Source: JAAZAI01 sp050942875 | GTDB lineage: Bacteria > Verrucomicrobiota > Kiritimatiellia > RFP12 > UBA3636 | Direction of reading: 5' to 3' | NCBI GenBank assembly: GCA_050942875.1 | Contig: JBMNOD010000002.1 | Span: forward strand, 28,449-92,448 | Length of the DNA: 64,000 nucleotides | Shown: one piece after another, positions 59,015 through 64,000 of the stretch | Layout: the number at the start of each line of letters is the position of its first letter | How positions within the stretch are numbered: position 1 is the first letter of the stretch | Translations under genes and position numbers: made by a program | Notes under the pieces: model-generated | What the model was told of the DNA's origin: nothing | What the model saw: only the letters and a program-made list of their open reading frames with translations | The model's database searches: none

Positions 59015-60289
59015 ATGAAAATAGCGATCAAGACCCTGGGGTGCCGCGTCAACCAGGCCGAAGCGGCGACGATTGCCGGCGCGTTGGAATGCGAAGGGCA
59101 CGAGGTCGTGCCCGATGGCGGCGTTTGCGACGTGCTCGTCCTCCACACCTGCGTCGTGACGGCGGCCGCCCAGCGCGAATCGATGCGGCAGACGCGCACG
59201 GCGCGTCGCGCCGGGGCGGGCGGCGTCGTGATGACCGGTTGCGCCACGAGCGTCGTCCCGCCCGAGCGGATTCTCGACGGCGGCGTGGACGCCGTCGTCG
59301 AGAAGAAGACCGGCCGGGTGTACGTTGGCGAGGAGGGCGCCGCCGCGACGGTCGCGCGTCTTGTGGCGTCGGCGCTGGCGGGCGACGGCCTTTGCCCGCA
59401 CCTGCCGCGCTTCGCCTCGACCCGTGCGTCGGTCAAGGTGCAGGACGGCTGCGACTTCCGCTGCGCCTACTGCATCGTTCCCGACGCCCGCGGCGGCCCG
59501 CGCAGCCGTCCGCTGGCCCCCATTTTGGCGGAAATCGTCGGCCTTGCCGCGCAAGGCTTCCGTGAAATCGTGCTCACCGGCGTCAACGTCGCCTGTTGGA
59601 GCGACGGCGAGGCGCGCCTGGCCGACCTCGTGCGCGAGGCCTCCCGCGTCGATGGCGTCGCCCGGATTCGCCTCAGCTCGATCGAGCCCGGCACGGCCGA
59701 ACGGGCGATTGTGGACCTCATGGCCGTGGCGGAGTCCCGACTCTGCCGCACGCTCCACTACCCGCTCCAAAGCGGCGATGCGGGCGTGCTCAAGCGCATG
59801 CGCCGCCGCTACACGCCGGAGCAGTACGCGGCGGCCGTTGAATACGCTCTGGTGCGCGTCCCGCGCCTCGGGCTTGGGGCGGACTTGATCGCCGGCTTCC
59901 CCGGCGAGGACGATGCGGCGTTCGAGGCGAGCGTTCGGATGGTCGCGTGCCTTCCCTTCAGCAACTTGCATGTGTTCCCCTACAGCGAACGCCCCGGGAC
60001 TCCGGCCGCGACGATGGATGGCGCGGTGCCCGTGCCTGTCCGCCGCGAACGCGCCCGGCGCCTCCTTGCGATCGGCGCCGAGAAACGCCGCCTTTTTGCC
60101 GAGACCTTTGTCGGCGCCGAAGCGGAAGTGCTTGTCGAGCGCGTCGACGACGACGGCGTCGGCCGCGGCTGGACCAGCGAATACGTCGAAGCCCGCATCG
60201 ACGGCCTCGCCCCCTCCCACATCGGCCGCCTCCTCGCCATCCGCGTCCATTCCGCCACGGACGCCGTCCTCTCAGCCACGCCCTCGTAG
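59015..60289 (+). CDS. mtaB: tRNA (N6-L-threonylcarbamoyladenosine-C2) methylthiotransferase
   Basis: The 424-residue protein is a radical-SAM methylthiotransferase that converts t6A37 to ms2t6A in tRNAs. Cluster Cys residues are in IKTLGCRVNQAEAATI, LHTCVVTAAAQRESMR and MTGCATS. The radical SAM site is CDFRCAYCIVPDARGGPRSR near residue 148. The C-terminal TRAM domain is weakly visible. The short N terminus and CRVNQ motif fit MtaB rather than MiaB. The gene starts 4 bp after the GspK-like gene, so it is in the same transcription unit. Confidence 0.9.
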   Translation: MKIAIKTLGCRVNQAEAATIAGALECEGHEVVPDGGVCDVLVLHTCVVTAAAQRESMRQTRTARRAGAGGVVMTGCATSVVPPERILDGGVDAVVEKKTGRVYVGEEGAAATVARLVASALAGDGLCPHLPRFASTRASVKVQDGCDFRCAYCIVPDARGGPRSRPLAPILAEIVGLAAQGFREIVLTGVNVACWSDGEARLADLVREASRVDGVARIRLSSIEPGTAERAIVDLMAVAESRLCRTLHYPLQSGDAGVLKRMRRRYTPEQYAAAVEYALVRVPRLGLGADLIAGFPGEDDAAFEASVRMVACLPFSNLHVFPYSERPGTPAATMDGAVPVPVRRERARRLLAIGAEKRRLFAETFVGAEAEVLVERVDDDGVGRGWTSEYVEARIDGLAPSHIGRLLAIRVHSATDAVLSATPS

Positions 60290-60310
60290 TTCCGCCTCCT
60301 CTTCCCCTTT

Positions 60311-60412
60311 TAGAGCGACTTGAGAAACAGTATAGCCGCACGATGCGAACCAGGATTCGGCGTTTGGAGCTGGAGGATAGAATGTGGATACGGATTTTCT
60401 TAAACCGCTCTA
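60311..60412. mobile_element. IS630-derived MITE, copy 3
   Basis: This 102-bp element has TA on both flanks. The ends match the copies at 15346 and 33190. It lies 21 bp after the mtaB stop and 77 bp before the larger IS630 element, whose left ~46 bp it shares nearly base for base. A GGGGTTTGTCCCC palindrome lies directly beside it at 60413. Confidence 0.88.
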
Positions 60413-60489
60413 GGGGTTTGTCCCCTATTTTGTGCTTGCAGTCGGCAGCCGCGTCTGCTACTCCGCAGCCAAACGCCTGAAAAAGCGTC

Positions 60490-61029
60490 TGGAGCGGCTT
60501 AAGAAATAGTATAGCCGAACGATGCGAACCAGGATTCTGCATCTTGGGGCGTCACCGATCCGAAAGCCTTCCGGATCGCCGCGTTCAGCTTTCTTGACGT
60601 CTCCACGATCCTGCTCGCTCGCCTTGAGGGTCTTTTTTTATATGTCGGACCCATCGAGGCGAGCGCGTTGTGCACCGTCACGACCGAACAGTCCAGCCCG
60701 AGCTCCTCGCGAAGCTCGGCGAGGGTGATGTCCGGGCGTTTCCCGACGGCCTCGGCCATGCGCGTTTTCATGGCCGGTGAAATCGTCGGCTTCCTGCCCA
60801 CGCGATGGTAGAGGTCGCCGATCTCGCCGATGGCCTTGCGTTGCTGGATGAGCTTCTTGACCATGCCCAGCGAAACGCAAAACCGATCGGCAACCTCCTG
60901 CCGGGTCATCGTCCCCTCGTCGTGGCAGTCGAGAATCCGTTGTCGGAGATCAAGCGACAATGTCTTTTTCATGCTCCGAATATAACATAAAGGGCCCCGG
61001 ATGACTACAGGTTTTCTTAAACCGCTCTA
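60490..61029. mobile_element. Internally deleted IS630-family insertion element
   Basis: This 540-bp element has inverted ends GAGCGGCTTAAGAAA (left) and GAGCGGTTTAAGAAA (right, reverse strand), 14 of 15 identical. The right flank keeps TA; the left flank now reads TG. It carries one reading frame on the minus strand (next entry). Complete IS630 elements are about 1.1 kb, so roughly half is missing from the middle. Its left end matches the MITEs in this window. Confidence 0.85.
60499..60972 (-). pseudogene. IS630 transposase remnant lacking the catalytic core
   Basis: The intact 157-codon frame begins with the IS630 N-terminal helix-turn-helix pair (LDLRQRILDCHDEGTMTRQE, KPTISPAMKTRMAEAVGKR, ITLAELREELGL, VTVHNALASMGPTYKK). 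It then jumps to a C-terminal tail (AIRKAFGSVTPQDAESWFAS) that resembles the last residues of full-length IS630 transposases (x-WFxHCGY). The DDE nuclease domain between them is gone, yet the frame is preserved and the stop lies in the left inverted repeat. The product could still bind the element ends but should not be able to transpose alone. Confidence 0.8.
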
Positions 61030-61134
61030 ATCCGTCTGATCCCCGAAAACATTTGAGGCGGCCCTTCAGGGCACGGTGGGCTTTCCCTGCTTCCCAGGGC
61101 GGGGTGTTTAATGCTGTAAGCTTGTCTTCATCCC

Positions 61135-62271
61135 TCACCCTCCATCCTTGCTAATGTACCGCCGTTTGACGCGGCTGCCGAAGGAGCAGATGACTTCGTA
61201 GGGATGGGTGCCTTTGAGCATGGCCCAGGCTTCGACGGACATGGCGCCGGGGGCTTCGCCGCCGACGCAGACGACTTCGTCGCCGATTTGTGCGTCGGCC
61301 ACCTGGTCGAGCGCCACGGTGGTGTAGTCCATCGAGATGCGCCCGACGACGGGGCATGCGCGGTTGCGGATGAGCAGGCTGCCGCGGTTGGAGAGCGCGA
61401 GCGGGAGGCCGTCGGCGTAGCCGGCGGCGACGGTGCCGATGCGCATGTCGCCGGGGCAGGTGAAGGTGCGTCCGTAGCCGATCGTGCTGCCGGCGGAGAG
61501 TGTGCGCACTTGGGCGAGGCGGGCGCGCATCGTCAGCACGGGTCTGAGGTGGAGACGGCGGTTGCCGATGGTGTCGAAGGAGCCGTAGAGGTTGATGCCC
61601 GTGCGCACGTGCGTGAAGGGCGCGTGGCAGGCGGTTTCCGGGAAGTTGTTGATGGCGTCGCTGTTGGCGATGTGGAGCCAGGGGAGGGCGATGCCCTGGG
61701 CGCGGAGCCGGGCGGCGAGGGCGAGGAAGGCCTCGACCTGGCGTGGCGTTCCGGGGTCGTGTTCGAGGTAGGCCGCAGGGAAGTGGGAGTAGAGGCCTTC
61801 GAGGACGAGGTTGGGGACGGCGGCGATTTGCGGGATGACGTCGGCGGCGTCCTTGAGGCGGATGCCGACGCGGCCCATGCCGGTGTCGAGCGCGAGGTGG
61901 CCGCGGGCGACGACGCCGAGCCGTTCGGCGGCCTTGCCGATGGCGCGCGCTTCGTCGAGGCCCGCGATGGGGACGCGGACGCCGGCCCGGAGGGCGGGAT
62001 CGAGTTCGTCCGGCAGCACGGTGCCGAGGATGAGCACGGGCAGCCCGAGGTCGACGGCGGCGAGCGCTTCGGCGAGCTCGGCGGTGGCGATGGCGGCGGC
62101 GCCGGCCTTGGCGAGCGTCTGGGCGATCGGGCGCATGCCGAGGCCGTAGGCATCGGCTTTGAGCACGGCGATCGTCTGGAGGGGGGCGACCGAGGCGGCG
62201 ATTTTGCGGTAGTTTTCTGCGAGGATGTCGAGATCGATGTCGAGGACAACTCGGCTTTCAGCATGTTCCAT
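61135..62271 (-). CDS. alr: Alanine racemase
   Basis: The 378-residue PLP enzyme makes D-alanine for cell wall synthesis. It has AVLKADAYGLGMRPIAQ near residue 35 with the PLP-binding Lys, LDTGMGRVGIRLKD near 130, WLHIANSDAINNF, RTGINLYGSFD, STIGYGRTFTCPG near 264 (catalytic Tyr) and VGRISMDYTTVALDQV near 309. The ATG complement of 62269-62271 follows AGGAAG. Codons further upstream in the same frame overlap repeats and are excluded. Confidence 0.93.
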   Translation of the reverse strand: MEHAESRVVLDIDLDILAENYRKIAASVAPLQTIAVLKADAYGLGMRPIAQTLAKAGAAAIATAELAEALAAVDLGLPVLILGTVLPDELDPALRAGVRVPIAGLDEARAIGKAAERLGVVARGHLALDTGMGRVGIRLKDAADVIPQIAAVPNLVLEGLYSHFPAAYLEHDPGTPRQVEAFLALAARLRAQGIALPWLHIANSDAINNFPETACHAPFTHVRTGINLYGSFDTIGNRRLHLRPVLTMRARLAQVRTLSAGSTIGYGRTFTCPGDMRIGTVAAGYADGLPLALSNRGSLLIRNRACPVVGRISMDYTTVALDQVADAQIGDEVVCVGGEAPGAMSVEAWAMLKGTHPYEVICSFGSRVKRRYISKDGG

Positions 62272-62402
62272 GGCGTTTCTTCCTGTGGTGGGATGAGTAT
62301 ACGACCGGGGCGGATGGCGTTCAAGTGGAAAGTGAGTTGGGTGGGCACAAGAGCCTTTTTTTGGGGTCTGTCCCCAAAAATGGGGGGTGGGGAAATTCGG
62401 CC

Positions 62403-62432
62403 TTGCCCCGGAGCGGGGGAATTGGGTACAAT
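62403..62432 (+). promoter_or_regulatory. Promoter of the DUF3127 gene
   Basis: TTGCCC at 62403-62408 and TACAAT at 62427-62432 are 18 bp apart and lie about 30 bp before the ATG at 62462, with AAGGAGA between. A GGGGTCTGTCCCC palindrome lies upstream at 62363-62375. Confidence 0.6.
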
Positions 62433-62461
62433 GACAGCGTATTTTCAAGGAGACGACAGTT

Positions 62462-62851
62462 ATGCCAGGATATGAATTTGTCGGCACGATCAAGAAGATC
62501 GGCGACGTGCAGACTTTCCCCAGCGGTTTCAGCAAGCGCGAGCTCGTGGTCACTTCCGAAGGTGAACGATACCCGCAAGACATCATGTTCGAGTTTCTCA
62601 AGGAGAAGGCCGACATGCTGACGTCTCTGAACGAGGCGGATCGCGTGAAGGTCTATTTCGACATCGGCGGGCGCGAGTACAACGGCCGCTACTACAACAG
62701 CCTCAAGGGCTGGAAGATCGAGAAGCTGCTCGACGCCGACACGGTGGCGCCGGATTCGCCGTCGTTCCCGTCGCCGGCTTCGGCATCCCCCTCCGATCCG
62801 CCGCCGATGCCGAAGGACGTCGAGGAAGACGACGACAACCTTCCGTTCTAG
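62462..62851 (+). CDS. DUF3127 protein with an SSB-like acidic tip
   Basis: The 129-residue protein matches the small DUF3127 family: MPGYEFVGTIKKIGDVQTFP, FSKRELVVTSEGERYPQDIM and a closing beta-strand region. After the OB-like body comes a Pro/Ser-rich linker of ~30 residues and the acidic end VEEDDDNLPF. This strongly resembles the DDDIPF C-terminal tip by which single-stranded DNA-binding protein recruits repair and replication partners. The combination suggests a single-stranded nucleic acid-binding role (inference). It precedes prmC by 36 bp. Confidence 0.82.
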   Translation: MPGYEFVGTIKKIGDVQTFPSGFSKRELVVTSEGERYPQDIMFEFLKEKADMLTSLNEADRVKVYFDIGGREYNGRYYNSLKGWKIEKLLDADTVAPDSPSFPSPASASPSDPPPMPKDVEEDDDNLPF

Positions 62852-62887
62852 TTCCGGCCGCCGGCGAGATCCCCATTGACGCCCGAC

Positions 62888-63796
62888 ATGGACAAGAAGC
62901 CGCCGCCTCCCGCCGCCGCCAGGACGGTGGGGTGGATTGTCGACGCCTCGGCCGACTTTCTCGGCCGGCGCGGCGTGGAGTCGCCTCGGCTGGCCGCCGA
63001 GCATCTGGCCGCGCGGCTGCTGAAGTGTCCGCGGCTCGACCTGCATGCCCGGCGCGGCTTCGCCATGCCTCCCGCGCTGGTCGATGCGATGCGGCGCGGC
63101 GTGACGCGCGTCGGCTCGGGCGAGCCGTTGCAGCATGTGCTGGGCCAGTGGGGGTTCCGCAGCCTGGTGCTGAAGACGGATCGGCGCGCGCTGGTGCCGC
63201 GTCCGGAGACGGAGGGGCTCGTGCAGCTGCTCCTCGATTGCGCGCCGCTGCGGGCGGTGCGGGAGCCGCGGATCATCGACTACGGCACGGGTTCGGGCTG
63301 CATCGCCTTGAGCATCGCTTCGGAAATGCCGTCCGCCAAGCTCATCGGCTTGGACACGAGCGACGACGCGCTCGCGCTTGCGCAGGAGAACGCCGCGGCG
63401 CTCGGGCTCGCGGACCGGGTCGCGTTCCTCAACCCCGACACCGTCGATCTCGCCGACGTGCTGGACCCCGGCTCGATCGACGCCGTGATCTCCAATCCGC
63501 CTTACATCCCGACGGAAGCCTGCGCCCGGCTGGCGGACAACGTGCGCCGCTTCGAGCCGATGGCCGCGCTCGATGGCGGGCCCGACGGCATGGCGGTGAC
63601 GCGCCATGTCATCGAGGAGAGCACGATGCTGCTGGCTTCCGGCGGGGTCGTCTTCCTGGAGATCGGCGCCGAGGACGACCAGGCGAGGCCGCTGGGCCGC
63701 TATCTCGCCGACGTGGGTTTCGAGAACGTCCGGGTGCATCGCGACGTCTTCGGCAAGGAGCGGTTCCTTTCCGCCGTCCTTGCGGCGGGGCTTTAG
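62888..63796 (+). CDS. prmC: Peptide chain release factor glutamine methyltransferase
   Basis: The 302-residue protein methylates the GGQ glutamine of release factors. It has the N-terminal helical domain (GEPLQHVLGQWGFRSLVLKT), RRALVPRPETEGLVQLLLD, the SAM motif IIDYGTGSGCIALSIASEMP near residue 129, ISNPPYIPTEACA near 203 with the hallmark NPPY, and EIGAEDDQARPLG near the end. The ATG at 62888 is preferred over an upstream TTG at 62876. The Lys/Pro-rich leader is variable. Confidence 0.92.
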   Translation: MDKKPPPPAAARTVGWIVDASADFLGRRGVESPRLAAEHLAARLLKCPRLDLHARRGFAMPPALVDAMRRGVTRVGSGEPLQHVLGQWGFRSLVLKTDRRALVPRPETEGLVQLLLDCAPLRAVREPRIIDYGTGSGCIALSIASEMPSAKLIGLDTSDDALALAQENAAALGLADRVAFLNPDTVDLADVLDPGSIDAVISNPPYIPTEACARLADNVRRFEPMAALDGGPDGMAVTRHVIEESTMLLASGGVVFLEIGAEDDQARPLGRYLADVGFENVRVHRDVFGKERFLSAVLAAGL

Positions 63797-64000
63797 AAAA
63801 TTCAATTCGGCGAAGCCGCCTTGGCCGTCTGTGCCTTTCTGAGTTTTCTGTGGACAGATTCCCTTAACCACGGAACACACGGAAAATTTTTGCGCCTTTT
63901 TGTGTTGGTAATGTGGGTGGCGATCTGACAGGAACCGTGTATACGGGGCTTTGAAGACTGCCGCACGTTGAGGTATGATGTGAAACAGCAGGTGGCATGG
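63797..64000. other. Gene-free right end with CACGGAA-type words
   Basis: I see no gene up to the window edge. The stretch contains a CGGCGAAGCCG word near 63812 as at 1284, and CTGTG/CCACGGAACACACGG words similar to those flanking the GxxExxY gene near 19930 and 20350. Confidence 0.5.

Noticed and set aside
62272..62616. A 115-residue N-terminal extension of alanine racemase
   Set aside because: It overlaps a palindromic repeat, the DUF3127 promoter and the DUF3127 gene on the other strand; the family starts near ATG 62271.

Overview
The window is a GC-rich bacterial chromosome segment with about 55 protein-coding genes and no rRNA, tRNA or CRISPR array that I can see. My best guess for the host is the PVC superphylum, in the Kiritimatiellota/Lentisphaerota area. 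This rests on the combination of a fused SecDF, large secreted carbohydrate-active and sugar-binding proteins, a type II pseudopilin-like 'prepilin plus long globular tail' protein, a URO-D-family gene beside a fucosidase, and basic low-complexity extensions on housekeeping proteins. This is inference; no marker RNA is present to confirm it.

Layout. 1-5.0 kb: the end of a probable SNF2 helicase, a SWIM zinc-finger protein with a histone-H1-like tail, a repeat-filled gap, a secreted polysaccharide deacetylase and a Mur-ligase-family protein. 5.3-8.4 kb: a lipid/oligosaccharide flippase facing the rpoZ-smpB-ribF operon. 8.9-15.2 kb (minus strand): a glycan cluster with a URO-D-family protein, a 1,253-residue secreted CBM9/beta-propeller protein and a GH29 alpha-L-fucosidase. 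15.6-19.9 kb (plus strand, divergent): a compact operon of a DeoR regulator, a ceramidase-like hydrolase, a NagB-like deaminase/isomerase, a KpsF-like SIS isomerase and an archaeal-type triosephosphate isomerase, followed by a GxxExxY gene. This looks like a sugar-phosphate catabolic route I cannot name. 20.9-23.3 kb: YjbQ, a NahK-like kinase and a sugar phosphate isomerase. 23.9-33.2 kb: a LacI-associated secreted hydrolase operon with a likely palindromic operator over its promoter. 33.4-37.7 kb: folB, a pseudopilin-like protein and an unusually extended rpoD.

37.8-45.8 kb is a housekeeping run: a membrane-anchored RRM protein, rlmB with eight FRKPW repeats, tgt-yajC-secDF, ispD and a phosphoesterase. 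45.8-49.8 kb: SGNH lipoprotein, aldo/keto reductase, an orphan GldG-like protein and a HAD-IIA phosphatase. 49.8-51.9 kb is a lower-GC restriction-modification island (Dcm-like methyltransferase plus HNH nuclease). 52.0-56.9 kb: a secreted Gly-rich protein, TauE/SafE transporter, small outer-membrane-type protein, leuB and a cation efflux protein. 57.0-60.3 kb: three pseudopilin genes resembling GspI/J/K, then mtaB. 60.3-61.0 kb: IS630-derived elements. 61.1-64.0 kb: alr, an SSB-tipped DUF3127 protein and prmC.

The most unusual content lies between the genes. Many gaps hold short tandem arrays with different units but mostly a 7-bp period (TCCAAAG, AAATCAC, CTAGCCG, CTAGTCG, TTCTCAA). There are also CGACAAAG arrays, perfect palindromes, GGGGACAGACCCC-type palindromes and three copies of a ~103-bp TA-flanked MITE. 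The MITE's probable parent, an internally deleted IS630 element, is in the same window. One GC-rich intergenic repeat appears to have entered and amplified in frame inside a pseudopilin gene.
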